NCBI GenBank assembly: GCA_947053345.1
Contig: CAMRSM010000004.1
Coordinates: forward strand, 81,254-145,253
DNA: 64,000 bases
Reading direction: 5' to 3'
Source of the DNA: an uncultured Lachnospiraceae bacterium
GTDB lineage: Bacteria; Bacillota; Clostridia; Lachnospirales; Lachnospiraceae
Every line of letters starts with the position of its first letter. The stretch's first letter is position 1. Both the position numbers and the translations under genes were made by a program. This document shows positions 45,281 to 54,182 of the stretch, in pieces. The notes below the pieces were generated by a model. It searched no databases, was not told where the DNA came from, and saw only the letters and a program-made list of their open reading frames with translations.

Positions 45281-46840
45281 TTACCTCATCTTCGGAACCG
45301 TCACAATAAAACTTGTCCCTTTCGTATACTGCGTCCGTATTTTGATTCTTCCGGTATGCGCCATGATAATGAGCTTCGCGATGGAAAGCCCCAGACCGTG
45401 GCCTTCGATCTTTTTATCGCGCACATCGTCCGCGCGGTAGAAGCGGCTGAAAATATTGTCAAGATCCTTGCCCTTCATGCCAATCCCCGTATCCTCGACC
45501 GTGATCACACAGTCGCCCTGCCGGTTCTCACAGGAAATCCGGATCGTGTCGCCGTCCTCCGTGTATTTTTGGGCATTGTCAATGAAAACACGGATGGCCT
45601 GCTTTAGTGCCTGCTTGTCGCCGTAAACCCGCACGGCTTCGAGCACGGGAGCCTCAATGATACGGTTCTGGGCGACAAGACGTGTCTCCTTTACCATTTC
45701 CTCGACAATTGGTTTCATATTGAATTGTTCTTTTTTCAATTTTAATGTCTTTTTGTCATGGCGTGACAGGAACAATAGCTTCTCGACCAGATCCTGCATC
45801 TGGAGGGCTTCATTGGAGATTGCATCTACGGATTCCTCCAAAACCGCCTCGTCCTTGCTCCCCCAGCGCTTAAGCATATTTGCATAGCCCTGCACGACCG
45901 CGATCGGTGTGCGCAGTTCATGGGAGGCATCCGAGACAAATTGTTTCTGGCTCTCGTAGGATGTCTCCAGACGGTCAAGTGTGTCGTTGAAGGTCTCTGC
46001 CAGCTCCCGCAATTCGTCCGTGACACCGGAAGGGTTAAGGCGCTCGCTGTGCAGGTTGTTCACTGTGATACGGTTGATGGTGTCCGACATTTCCTGGATC
46101 GGCGTGAGCATACGCATATTCTGTCCGCGCGCCTCGTGCAGGATAAAGAACACAATGACCGCGTAGAGGAATGTCATGTTGAGCATCAGCCGCCACATCC
46201 GGTTGTAGTCCTTGGACATATTATAGCTGTAAACCAGCTCATATACCGTGCTGCCAACCTGAAATTCACAGCGGGAATTTATGATGATATGATGTTCCTT
46301 GTCCGACATATCCAGATGCAGGTCCTTGAAAAACAAAAACCCCTTTACAGCAATTTCCGTATCGTCATACAATACTTCCCCGCCGGCCTTTTCCTGTAAG
46401 ACCAAGTATACACCGCGCCCCCTATGCGGATTTAAAGAGTCACTTTCTGCAAGAAGCCACTCCCGGAAAAGTTTGTCAGCCAGCGCACTGCCCGCCGTGG
46501 AAGTGCTGCTTTCCGCAGTGCCGCTACCGTTGTCCCTGCCTCCTGCCACTGCATCCACGCCAAATCCCGCGCCGGAATCTGCCGCTGCGACATTCACGAC
46601 CAACGCCGTCACATGATCCGCAAGCGTGCTGTATTCCTCTGTCTGCACATTCAGATACAGGACCAGAAAAACTCCCATAAAAATCACGCCGTTGACCACC
46701 ATCAATTTTAGATAATTCAGGGAAATACGCAGGCTCATCGACAGTCGGAGCCTGCCGATAAACGCCTCCTTTTTTTTCTTTAGCGGCAGCCATGTTTTCT
46801 GTAAAAATCCACGCAGCCGCCCGATCAATTTATTTTTCAT
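45281..46840 (-). CDS. Sensor histidine kinase
   Basis: 519 residues. Membrane helices are at VVNGVIFMGVFLVLYLNV and LMLNMTFLYAVIVFFILHE, with a ~160-residue extracytoplasmic domain holding a Gly/Ser/Thr/Ala-rich stretch (~90-117). HAMP follows, then the phospho-acceptor box DASHELRTPIAVVQGY, FIDNAQKY, DTGIGM and GHGLGLSI. It is a classical OmpR-type partner kinase. Its gene overlaps the response-regulator gene by 11 bases, so translation is probably coupled. Confidence 0.92.
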   Translation of the reverse strand: MKNKLIGRLRGFLQKTWLPLKKKKEAFIGRLRLSMSLRISLNYLKLMVVNGVIFMGVFLVLYLNVQTEEYSTLADHVTALVVNVAAADSGAGFGVDAVAGGRDNGSGTAESSTSTAGSALADKLFREWLLAESDSLNPHRGRGVYLVLQEKAGGEVLYDDTEIAVKGFLFFKDLHLDMSDKEHHIIINSRCEFQVGSTVYELVYSYNMSKDYNRMWRLMLNMTFLYAVIVFFILHEARGQNMRMLTPIQEMSDTINRITVNNLHSERLNPSGVTDELRELAETFNDTLDRLETSYESQKQFVSDASHELRTPIAVVQGYANMLKRWGSKDEAVLEESVDAISNEALQMQDLVEKLLFLSRHDKKTLKLKKEQFNMKPIVEEMVKETRLVAQNRIIEAPVLEAVRVYGDKQALKQAIRVFIDNAQKYTEDGDTIRISCENRQGDCVITVEDTGIGMKGKDLDNIFSRFYRADDVRDKKIEGHGLGLSIAKLIIMAHTGRIKIRTQYTKGTSFIVTVPKMR

Positions 46841-47525
46841 CCTTTATGATATACCCCACTCCGCGCACGGTGCTGATTACATGCACGCCGAACCTGTCGT
46901 CAATTTTCTGGCGCAGGTAACGGATGTAGACATCCACCACATTCGTATCACCAAAATATTCATAACCCCAGACATTATTGAGAAGCTGTTCCCTTGTTAC
47001 CGCAATATTTTTATTTTTCAGCAAATACTCCAACAACTCATACTCTTTTTTTGTAAGGTTCAGCTCTTCCTCGCCAAAATATGCCGCATGCTGTCCCAGT
47101 TCCAACCGCAGCTCATGGAAAGAGAGCCTGTCAGCTTTCACGGCCTCTTTTCCGGAAGAGCTTTTCGCATGGCGGTTCAGGGCAACACGGATGCGAGCCA
47201 AAAGTTCCTCGATCGCGAACGGCTTTGTCATGTAATCATCCGCCCCCATGTCAAGCCCCGCCACCTTATCCGTCACATCGTCCTTTGCCGTCAGCATGAT
47301 AATCGGAATCTCAGATTCGGTGCGCACCCTGCGGCATACTTCAATCCCGGAAAGCCCTGGCAGCATAATATCCAGCAGTACAAGATCCGCCCCGGAATGC
47401 AGTGCTTTGTCAAGCCCCGTCCTGCCGTCATTGGCAATCTCCACTTCATAACCCTCATATTTTAATTCCAGTTCCACAAACCGGGCAATTTTTACTTCGT
47501 CTTCCACGACCAATATTTTCGCCAT
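46830..47525 (-). CDS. OmpR/PhoB-family response regulator
   Basis: 231 residues. Receiver domain with EDEVK, phospho-acceptor Asp in VLLDIMLPGLSGIE, and KPF; winged helix with EYELLEYLLKNKN and the end STVRGVGYII. ATG 47525 (MAKILVVEDE) is chosen over an in-frame extension. It is followed by its kinase gene. A good promoter is at 47592-47620. Confidence 0.92.
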   Translation of the reverse strand: MAKILVVEDEVKIARFVELELKYEGYEVEIANDGRTGLDKALHSGADLVLLDIMLPGLSGIEVCRRVRTESEIPIIMLTAKDDVTDKVAGLDMGADDYMTKPFAIEELLARIRVALNRHAKSSSGKEAVKADRLSFHELRLELGQHAAYFGEEELNLTKKEYELLEYLLKNKNIAVTREQLLNNVWGYEYFGDTNVVDVYIRYLRQKIDDRFGVHVISTVRGVGYIIKDEK

Positions 47526-47591
47526 CCGATTTTCCTCCGCTTCCCGCAGGGATAAGCCCGCTTTTGCGCTTCCCCCGGTATCTTTGTTTCC

Positions 47592-47620
47592 ATTGTAACG
47601 GCGGGAGCGCAAATATGCAA
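47592..47620 (-). promoter_or_regulatory. Promoter of the 46.8-47.5 kb two-component system
   Basis: TTGCAT (47615-47620) and TACAAT (47592-47597) on the minus strand with a 17-base spacer. Direct TTAA-type repeats (TTAATGAAACCTTAATT) just upstream might be a regulator binding site; that part is speculative. The rest of 47621-47907 shows no supportable gene. Confidence 0.55.
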
Positions 47621-47907
47621 GCCCTTCGCAATTAAGGTTTCATTAAAATTTGCAACAACATAATCCCACCTTAACACTTTCCGATCACTTCATGCGGTGT
47701 TATCCCATCGTGCATATCGGCAAAGCAACTAAACAGGTTTTGCAATACGATCAGGAACCCACCACCCCAAAATAGCAGGCTCAGACTTCGTGCCTATCCA
47801 ATCTGCACCTTCTTCTCTCTTTTTAACATTTGGGAATCTGCCACTTTGCAACGAGATTGCTTCCCGTCCACAGTTTACCACATTCCACTTTATGGTTCGG
47901 TAAACCA

Positions 47908-48639
47908 TCAAACCTTCTGCAGTGCCTTTAACGTATTTTTCCCGACACCCCAGACTTCATCCTTAACCGTCCATCCTTTTTTCTTCCAGTATGCCGCGGC
48001 TGCCCTTGCTGTACTGCCGCCATATACCCCGTCCACGTAAAGGGGCTGCCCTTTGATATAACCCGCGGCGATCTGGCGGTTTAGTGCTAACTGCAACCAG
48101 ACTACGGAGTATCGGTCTGTTGTTTTCCCCACTTTCTCAGGACTTGGCAAAGCAAGCGCTGTTCCTGTATATTTGATCTTCGGGTGTTTGTACCAATGTG
48201 TCCAGGGTCTGCCCCTCAGTGGCGTAATGCACACACCGTAGTCAAATCCGCGTGCCTCCACCACATAACCCCCGCCGATATATACGCCGATATGGCCTGG
48301 ATAACGCACACAGACACCCGGAAGTTCCGGTATGGTTTCTATCCCGCCCTTTTCCGCCGCGGAAGCAAACGCACTGTCCGCCGTTACATCATAACGCCAT
48401 ATTTCTCCTGCAAGCTCTGCTATGAACCATTCCACGATCCCATGGCAGTCCGCCGTCTGTCTGCCGACCCACGACTGCAGGGCAGGCAGGCGCTTCGCCG
48501 TAAACCACCCCGCCGGGTTTCGCTTTATGAGGTCAAGCAGTGCCCCTCTTGTCAGTACTTTCCCGCTTGTGCCCATAACATACGGCACACCTATCTTGTT
48601 GATACAAAATCTTACGAGATCCGTGTTGCTATTCTTCAT
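47908..48639 (-). CDS. NlpC/P60-type hydrolase with peptidoglycan-binding-like domain
   Basis: 243 residues without a signal peptide. NlpC/P60 catalytic residues are Cys 65 (QTADCHGIVEWF) and His 116 (YPGHIGVYIGGG). The C-terminal ~80 residues look like a peptidoglycan-binding repeat (VWLQLALNRQ, VDGVYGGSTARAAAAYWKKK). Such proteins cut peptide stems of peptidoglycan; lack of a signal peptide is typical of phage-derived endolysins or holin-exported enzymes. GGGAGGAAAAT precedes ATG 48639. Confidence 0.8.
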   Translation of the reverse strand: MKNSNTDLVRFCINKIGVPYVMGTSGKVLTRGALLDLIKRNPAGWFTAKRLPALQSWVGRQTADCHGIVEWFIAELAGEIWRYDVTADSAFASAAEKGGIETIPELPGVCVRYPGHIGVYIGGGYVVEARGFDYGVCITPLRGRPWTHWYKHPKIKYTGTALALPSPEKVGKTTDRYSVVWLQLALNRQIAAGYIKGQPLYVDGVYGGSTARAAAAYWKKKGWTVKDEVWGVGKNTLKALQKV

Positions 48640-48826
48640 ATTTTCCTCCCATTCTGCCGTACATGCGGCATTCCAAAAGGATTTGTACTGCACTGCAGCA
48701 CCAGTTCAAAGACTGAATATTTATTATTTTCCCTCTTTCATGCTATTCTGACAGACTTGGAAATGTACCTGATTTAAGGCATAATAATTTTCGCGGCAAT
48801 ATCCCCTAATGAATCTGCACACAAAC

Positions 48827-48852
48827 AAGGACACCAAAAAATTGGTGTCCTT
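48827..48852. terminator. Bidirectional hairpin terminator
   Basis: AAGGACACCAA and TTGGTGTCCTT form an 11-bp stem with a four-base loop, 75 bases beyond the stop of the histidine kinase at 48928. The remaining intergenic DNA 48640-48927 holds no gene. Confidence 0.65.
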
Positions 48853-48927
48853 CCTTCTGATTACATACTATTTAAAAACCTGCTGCCAAACAGCAGCACC
48901 CAACCCCATTCTTTTCTGGCCGTCGTT

Positions 48928-50202
48928 TCAAAGCTTCATCGCCAGACGCACAAAAAACCAGTTATTTTCTATCTGGCAGTCATACACTGCCCCGTATTTC
49001 CGGACAAATGCCTGGATACTCCTGCTTCCATAGCCATGTCCAACCCCGCGCTTTGAAACCGGAAGCCCGTCCGCACCAAATTCCACTTCATTCGTGTAGG
49101 TATTTGAAACCTCAATCGCCAACTGCCCCTTCACCCGCTGTGCCTGTATCCTAACCTCGCCCGGATGACCCGCATCGGCAGCGGCCTCGCGCACTGCATT
49201 GCTTAAGAGGTTGGAAAGTACGACTGCAAACTCAAACTCATCGACGGGAAGCTTCATCGGAACATCCATCCGGCAGTCAAACTTGATTCCGTATCCCTTA
49301 GCTTCCGCCAAGTATTGCGACACAATGCTGTTGACCGAAACATTTTCACACAGGGGCTCGCACTTTAACTCCTCTAGGCGCGACACCGTCCCCGCCATTG
49401 CCTCCTCGAACTTATCGTACTCCCTGTTTTTCAAAAACCCGGATAGGACTACGGAAAAATGCTTCATGTCGTGGCGCAGGATCGCTGATTTTTCCTCATT
49501 AACTCTCATAAGTTCCAGTTGCTGCCGCATCCCCGCCGCGTATTTTTCCATCAGCGCCAGATCTGCCCTCTGCTTTTCCAACTTCTCATAATTGTGCATT
49601 GAACTGAAAATGATTGTGTAGGAAGCGATCATTAATATAAGGATAAACAGGATGCCTAATAGATTCTCCGGATTTTCATCAATATCCGCAGGCCATACCA
49701 TGACACTGTACACGGACAGATAAAATAGAAACGGAATGATACACAGCCGAAGCCACCTGCGCTCCTGTTTTTCAAGCTGCGCCAGGAATGCCTCGCGCAG
49801 CTTGATGTACAGGAGCGTAAAAACAAGAAAATGCATCGACACCGCAATGAAAAGCCCTGCAAAAAAATGCCCGCTCCAGACGTAGAACTCCACCCCCAGG
49901 GCATTGCCGAGCAGTACATATGCAGCCCCTGTCAGCCCGACAAAAAGCGCCCTGCCGTCATGATACTTGCAGGCAATAAATACGGTCAGCTGAAGCAGGG
50001 CCGCCTGGAGCAATGTATTGCTGATCGTCCCAAGTCCACACTCCGGCTCAAATGCTGTCAGATAATCGCACAATGTACAGACAGAAAAGCAAATGACAGA
50101 CATAAGAATGCTCTTGGAAGGCTTATGTGCCCGTGGCAGGAAATGCATGAAAAAAATAAACATCCATACCATAGATATCCGAGCTAATACGAAATCGAAC
50201 AT
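48928..50202 (-). CDS. AgrC/GHKL-type sensor histidine kinase
   Basis: 424 residues. Six hydrophobic segments fill the first ~200 residues; then comes a coiled coil, the phospho-acceptor box LRHDMKHFSVVL and the GHKL ATPase (NLLSNAVREAA, GHGYGSRSIQ). This is the AgrC/DcuS-like class that senses peptides or other ligands. Seven bases separate it from its LytTR regulator. No AgrB or AgrD gene is visible, so the signal is not evident. Confidence 0.88.
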   Translation of the reverse strand: MFDFVLARISMVWMFIFFMHFLPRAHKPSKSILMSVICFSVCTLCDYLTAFEPECGLGTISNTLLQAALLQLTVFIACKYHDGRALFVGLTGAAYVLLGNALGVEFYVWSGHFFAGLFIAVSMHFLVFTLLYIKLREAFLAQLEKQERRWLRLCIIPFLFYLSVYSVMVWPADIDENPENLLGILFILILMIASYTIIFSSMHNYEKLEKQRADLALMEKYAAGMRQQLELMRVNEEKSAILRHDMKHFSVVLSGFLKNREYDKFEEAMAGTVSRLEELKCEPLCENVSVNSIVSQYLAEAKGYGIKFDCRMDVPMKLPVDEFEFAVVLSNLLSNAVREAAADAGHPGEVRIQAQRVKGQLAIEVSNTYTNEVEFGADGLPVSKRGVGHGYGSRSIQAFVRKYGAVYDCQIENNWFFVRLAMKL

Positions 50203-50209
50203 GGTTCCC

Positions 50210-50947
50210 TCACCTCAGCGTCAGATATTTTAAGTAGCGTTTTTTTACTTCAAGACTGTTGCGCCTGCTGATCGGAATATCACTGTTATTTTCCATATGC
50301 AGCATTGTGGTCGTATAACTGCTTACATAATCCAGATTTACAACATATGATTTGTGCGGCTGGATAAAATTTTCCTCCTGTAACAGGCAGCCAACCTGCT
50401 TTTCAAACGAATCACGGATTCCAACACTCTGGAAGGACTTCCCGTTTTTCAGTGTTACCCACATCCTGCGGGCAACATTCTCCACATGCACGATCTCAGA
50501 GTAATTGACGTTTACACAGCCCTTTTTTGTATTGATCCCAAATATCTTATCTTTCTTCGTGAGCAGATGCGCGATGACAAAATCCAACATTTCGCACACT
50601 GCCCCGCTCTCCAAAGGCTTTAGCAGATAACGGACTGCCAGGACGTTATAAGCTTGGAGGGCAAACTCCGATGAGGAGGTGACGAAAACGATCGGAACCT
50701 CCCTGTCTTTTTCGCGGATACTCTCCGCGAGCTCAATTCCGTTCTTCCCCTCCATCACGACATCCAACAGAAAAAGGTCGACATTCTCCAACTCCCCTGC
50801 CCCCGCTGCATCCTGCATCTGTACCGCGGAAGTATATGTACGTACATCCATGCGTATATCCTTTTCCCTGCCATAGGCAAGCAAAAGTACCCGGATCTGT
50901 TCCAAGCTCGTTTGGTCGTCGTCGCATACCACTATTTTCATGTACAT
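50210..50947 (-). CDS. LytTR-family response regulator
   Basis: 245 residues. Receiver domain with CDDDQ, phospho-acceptor Asp in LFLLDVVMEGKNGIE, and KPL. The C-terminal ~100 residues are a LytTR DNA-binding domain (SEIVHVEN, FIQPHKSYVVNLDYV, IPISRRNSLEVKKRY). GGGGAGAAG precedes ATG 50947. It precedes and is coupled with the AgrC-like kinase gene. Confidence 0.9.
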   Translation of the reverse strand: MYMKIVVCDDDQTSLEQIRVLLLAYGREKDIRMDVRTYTSAVQMQDAAGAGELENVDLFLLDVVMEGKNGIELAESIREKDREVPIVFVTSSSEFALQAYNVLAVRYLLKPLESGAVCEMLDFVIAHLLTKKDKIFGINTKKGCVNVNYSEIVHVENVARRMWVTLKNGKSFQSVGIRDSFEKQVGCLLQEENFIQPHKSYVVNLDYVSSYTTTMLHMENNSDIPISRRNSLEVKKRYLKYLTLR

Positions 50948-51147
50948 TTCGGCATCTTCTCCCCTATGTTCCTCGTGCAGCTACACGATTTATACTAAGC
51001 CGCCATCTGACAAGAGCATTTTTCAGAAACGACTTAACCCTTTGTACAATTATACCACAAATTCACATAATAAACAATAATTTTCTCACGTCACTTGGGA
51101 TTTTTTAGTTTTTTTAAACAATTATGTCCAGTTTTAGTGCAAATTAC

Positions 51148-51783
51148 TCATTTTTTTGCCTTCCGTAAACAGAGACATCGGCAAAAGAGGATCGCAACCA
51201 CGGTACTGATCATGGTCGCGACCAGTCCGGGCGCGAGGATCGCCGTAGGTGCCACACTGCCGTACTGGGCGCGGTAAGCTATCACGTTGACCGGGATGAG
51301 CTGCAGGGACGAAATGTTCAGCACGAGAAATGTACACATTTCGTTGCTTGCTGCACGTATCGGATGTTTCCCTTCTTTTTTCCCCTCCTCTATGTATGCG
51401 GTATTCCCTCTTTCCCGCTCAAGTTCCGCTAACTCTTCCATTGCGGAAAGCCCCGCCGGAGTTGCCGCCCAACCCAGCCCCAGAAGATTTGAGATCAGGT
51501 TTACGCTGATCGGTTCAAGGCAGCGGTGTCCTTTTGGTATATGAGGAAACAAAAACCGCAGGAATGGCCGCAGTGCCTTTGTCAACCGATCCATAATCCC
51601 TGCCGCCCTCGCCACCTCCATCATGCCGAGCCACAGCCCCATGACACCCAGCATCGTGATACAAAGCGTCACGGCCTCACGCGCGGATTCGATCGCAGCG
51701 GTGTTTACCTGCTGCATTGTCCCGTTGATTGCGGCGTAAATGATACCGATCAATATCATGCTTCCCCAAATAAGATTCAACAT
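51148..51783 (-). CDS. spmA: Spore maturation protein A-like membrane protein
   Basis: 211 residues with four or five membrane helices and the nucleoside-recognition domain hallmarks: GVMGLWLGMMEVARAAGIMD, NLISNLLGLGWAATPAGLSA and NEMCTFLVLNISSLQLIPVN. This matches SpmA, which in Bacillus acts with SpmB in spore-core dehydration. Its partner is not adjacent (36807-37328). AAAGGATAGAT precedes ATG 51783. Confidence 0.85.
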   Translation of the reverse strand: MLNLIWGSMILIGIIYAAINGTMQQVNTAAIESAREAVTLCITMLGVMGLWLGMMEVARAAGIMDRLTKALRPFLRFLFPHIPKGHRCLEPISVNLISNLLGLGWAATPAGLSAMEELAELERERGNTAYIEEGKKEGKHPIRAASNEMCTFLVLNISSLQLIPVNVIAYRAQYGSVAPTAILAPGLVATMISTVVAILFCRCLCLRKAKK

Positions 51784-51882
51784 ATCTATCCTTTCTATGT
51801 GCAAAAAATACAGTAATCGACAACTGTTTTCCATAAATTTACAATTTGTTGTAATTATTTATAAAATATTTCAAATTTTTTG

Positions 51883-51911
51883 TTGACGAATCGAAAAAGC
51901 TATGGTATTTT
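51883..51911 (+). promoter_or_regulatory. Promoter of the abrB-like gene
   Basis: TTGACG (51883-51888) and TATTTT (51906-51911), 17-base spacer, in an AT-rich region about 80 bases before the start. Confidence 0.5.
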
Positions 51912-51992
51912 ATTTATAGTAAGAATTTTACAATATTCATACTGTAACCCATATTCTGGAAATATAGTATATTAGAAAGGCACGGTGACTTT

Positions 51993-52253
51993 ATGAAAAG
52001 TACAGGCATTGTAAGAAGGTTGGACGAACTTGGGCGCATTACCCTCCCAATCGAGCTGAGAAGGACATTGGGCGTAGGCGAGAGGGATCCACTGGAAATC
52101 TATGTGGAGGAAGACCGCATTATTCTGCAAAAATACGAACCGGCAGACATTTTTAACGGCGAGAAGAATGATTTGATCGAATATTGCGGAAAAAGCGTTT
52201 CCAAGGCTTCCGTCATTGAGATGGCAAAGATTGCCGGCATTATCAGCGAATAA
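51993..52253 (+). CDS. AbrB/SpoVT-family transition-state regulator
   Basis: 86 residues. The N-terminal swapped-hairpin DNA-binding domain is typical: STGIVRRLDELGRITLPIEL then LRRTLGVGE and LEIYVEEDRIILQKYEP. The C-terminal ~35 residues form a helical tail. It lies convergent to rsmI, as abrB does in Bacillus. AGAAAGGCACGG precedes the ATG, and a strong terminator follows. Confidence 0.9.
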   Translation: MKSTGIVRRLDELGRITLPIELRRTLGVGERDPLEIYVEEDRIILQKYEPADIFNGEKNDLIEYCGKSVSKASVIEMAKIAGIISE

Positions 52254-52320
52254 ACCTGTTCCGGCACGCATTTTCCGGCTGGTGGCACTTCATTGACCTA
52301 AATAATACAATAATTACATA

Positions 52321-52378
52321 ATGCCCCGGCGGAAAAGACGGTCCATATACATATCCATCCCTCCTGCCGGGGTATTTT
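52321..52378 (+). terminator. Terminator between abrB-like gene and rsmI
   Basis: CCCCGGCGG pairs with CCTGCCGGGG (one bulge), then TATTTTTT. It can serve the abrB-like gene; a long loop reduces its strength. Confidence 0.6.
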
Positions 52379-52431
52379 TTCTCTTATTATCCCTTTCACT
52401 TTTATATGATCAAAAACTGTTTGTGTACTAT

Positions 52432-53286
52432 TCAGATTTTCCCATTATTCTCCAGAAGTTGAGCGTAAATATCTCTTTTCGACACCCCTCGATCCGCAGC
52501 GACGGCTTTCATCGCTTCCTTCTGCGGCATTCCCTGGGAAAGATAGTGTTCCATATGTTTTTCGAGCGGCATCGACAGCCAGTCCTGCTGCTGACGTTCC
52601 CTGATCGCTTCCCCGTCGGCTCCCGCCAGCACAAGCACACATTCCCCCTTTGGCTCATGTTCTGCATAATAATCCAGCGCAGCCGAGACGGTGGTCTGAA
52701 AAACAGTCTCATGTTTCTTCGTGAGTTCCCGCACCACGGTCAGGCTGCGGTCACCCAATTCCGCAAGAAGCTCCTCCAATGTGCGCAGCAACCGGTGCGG
52801 TGCCTCATACAGAATGACAGTGCGCGTCTCCTGTACCAGATTTTTCAGTATCTGCCGGCGCTCCTTTTTGTCCGCAGGCAAAAACGCTTCAAAGCAAAAA
52901 CGCCTGGTCGGCAGTCCCGACAAAATGAGGGCATTGACCGCCGCGCACGCACCCGGCAGCGCAGTCACGGCGACTCCCGCCCGGTGAGCCATTCGCACAA
53001 GCTCCTCTCCCGGGTCGGAAATACCGGGTGTGCCCGCATCGGTCACCAGTGCGATGTCCTTCCCCTCAAGGAGCTGGCTGATCAGTTGCTGTCCTTTGTC
53101 AAATTTATTGTACTCATGATAGCTTGTCATCGGTGTATGAATCCCAAAGTGGTTCAGCAGCTTGATGCTGTTGCGAGTATCCTCCGCCGCGATCAGGTCA
53201 ACCTCCTTGAGCACCCGCAATGCGCGCAGTGTCATATCCTCAAGATTCCCGATGGGGGTCGCGCATAAATATAGTGTTCCTGACAT
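52432..53286 (-). CDS. rsmI: 16S rRNA (cytidine(1402)-2'-O)-methyltransferase
   Basis: 284 residues of the tetrapyrrole-methylase fold: LYLCATPIGNLEDMTLRAL, AAEDTRNS, VTDAGTPGISDPG, and the C-terminal GVSKRDIYAQLL. It methylates C1402 of 16S rRNA from S-adenosylmethionine. GGAAGGGAGG precedes the ATG. It follows trmN6 after 33 bases in the yaaR-holB-ricT-trmN6-rsmI block. Confidence 0.93.
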   Translation of the reverse strand: MSGTLYLCATPIGNLEDMTLRALRVLKEVDLIAAEDTRNSIKLLNHFGIHTPMTSYHEYNKFDKGQQLISQLLEGKDIALVTDAGTPGISDPGEELVRMAHRAGVAVTALPGACAAVNALILSGLPTRRFCFEAFLPADKKERRQILKNLVQETRTVILYEAPHRLLRTLEELLAELGDRSLTVVRELTKKHETVFQTTVSAALDYYAEHEPKGECVLVLAGADGEAIRERQQQDWLSMPLEKHMEHYLSQGMPQKEAMKAVAADRGVSKRDIYAQLLENNGKI

Positions 53287-53319
53287 ATAACCTCCCTTCC
53301 GGAAAATGCCTTTACCGCG

Positions 53320-54063
53320 CTAATATCCGTAGATTTCCGTGATCTCCCGCGCGTACACGCCAGGCTTTTCAAATACAGCCAGCGGCGGCTCGATGCGCAC
53401 CTGGGCTCCGCCGCCACGCGTACATTCAAACAGCACCATATTCGGCTCCCGGTCAATGAACGGATGCACGAATTTCATCCGCTTCGGCTCAAGGCGGTGC
53501 CTGGCAAGCGCCTGCATGATTTCCGCAAGCCGCCCCGGCCGGTGAACCATATAAAAACGTCCTCCCGGCTTCAAAAGCTTTGCAGCTTCCCGCACTACAT
53601 CCTCCAGCGTGCACATCAGCTCATGCCGCGCAATTGCTTTTGGAAGCTCCGGGTTGACCAGACCATGCCGGTCATTCATATAGGGAGGGTTTACCGTGAC
53701 CACGTCAAAAACCGCTGCCCCGAAGATTTTGCTGGCTTCCTTTAAATCCCCGCTCACAATGTCGATGTCCTCCCCAAGCCCGTTTACCGCCACACTGCGC
53801 CTTGCCATGTCGGCGCTTTCCTCCTGTATCTCCAGCCCCGTAAAATGCTTTCCCTTTGTTTTTGCTTTCAACAGGATCGGGATGATGCCGGTTCCTGTAC
53901 CGAGGTCGATCGCGCACTCGCCTTCCCTGACCGAAGCAAAACCTGACAAAAGCACGGCATCCATGCCAAAGCAGAATTTCTTCGGGTTTTGGATGATCCG
54001 GTAACCGTTGCGCTCCAAATCATCAAAACGCTCCCCTTCCTTTAAAAATATCCCTTCCGACAT
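53320..54063 (-). CDS. trmN6: tRNA1(Val) (adenine(37)-N6)-methyltransferase-like (YabB/YfiC)
   Basis: 247 residues, class I methyltransferase with the SAM loop AIDLGTGTGIIPILL and the N6-adenine catalytic motif NPPYMN. It belongs to the TrmN6/YabB family by motifs and by position upstream of rsmI. ATG 54063 (MSEGIFLKEGERF) is chosen on GAGGGGGA; 54075 is possible. Confidence 0.87.
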   Translation of the reverse strand: MSEGIFLKEGERFDDLERNGYRIIQNPKKFCFGMDAVLLSGFASVREGECAIDLGTGTGIIPILLKAKTKGKHFTGLEIQEESADMARRSVAVNGLGEDIDIVSGDLKEASKIFGAAVFDVVTVNPPYMNDRHGLVNPELPKAIARHELMCTLEDVVREAAKLLKPGGRFYMVHRPGRLAEIMQALARHRLEPKRMKFVHPFIDREPNMVLFECTRGGGAQVRIEPPLAVFEKPGVYAREITEIYGY

Positions 54064-54182
54064 CTTCCCCCTCATTCCGCCGCCAAAAAGACAGCTCCGC
54101 CTCCCCGCGGATTCCCGGTCTCCATTCTTCCTTTTTATAGAAAAGAACTGCGAATATTAAACTCACAGCTCTCTCCGACCAT

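Noticed and set aside
47729..47911. 60-codon minus-strand frame after the NlpC/P60 gene
   Set aside because: It overlaps the NlpC/P60 stop, lacks a clear ribosome binding site and matches nothing I know.
48928..51140. Search for an AgrD-like signal peptide or AgrB next to the AgrC/LytTR pair
   Set aside because: The flanks (48640-48927 and 50948-51147) hold only a terminator and AT-rich DNA; no suitable short frame.
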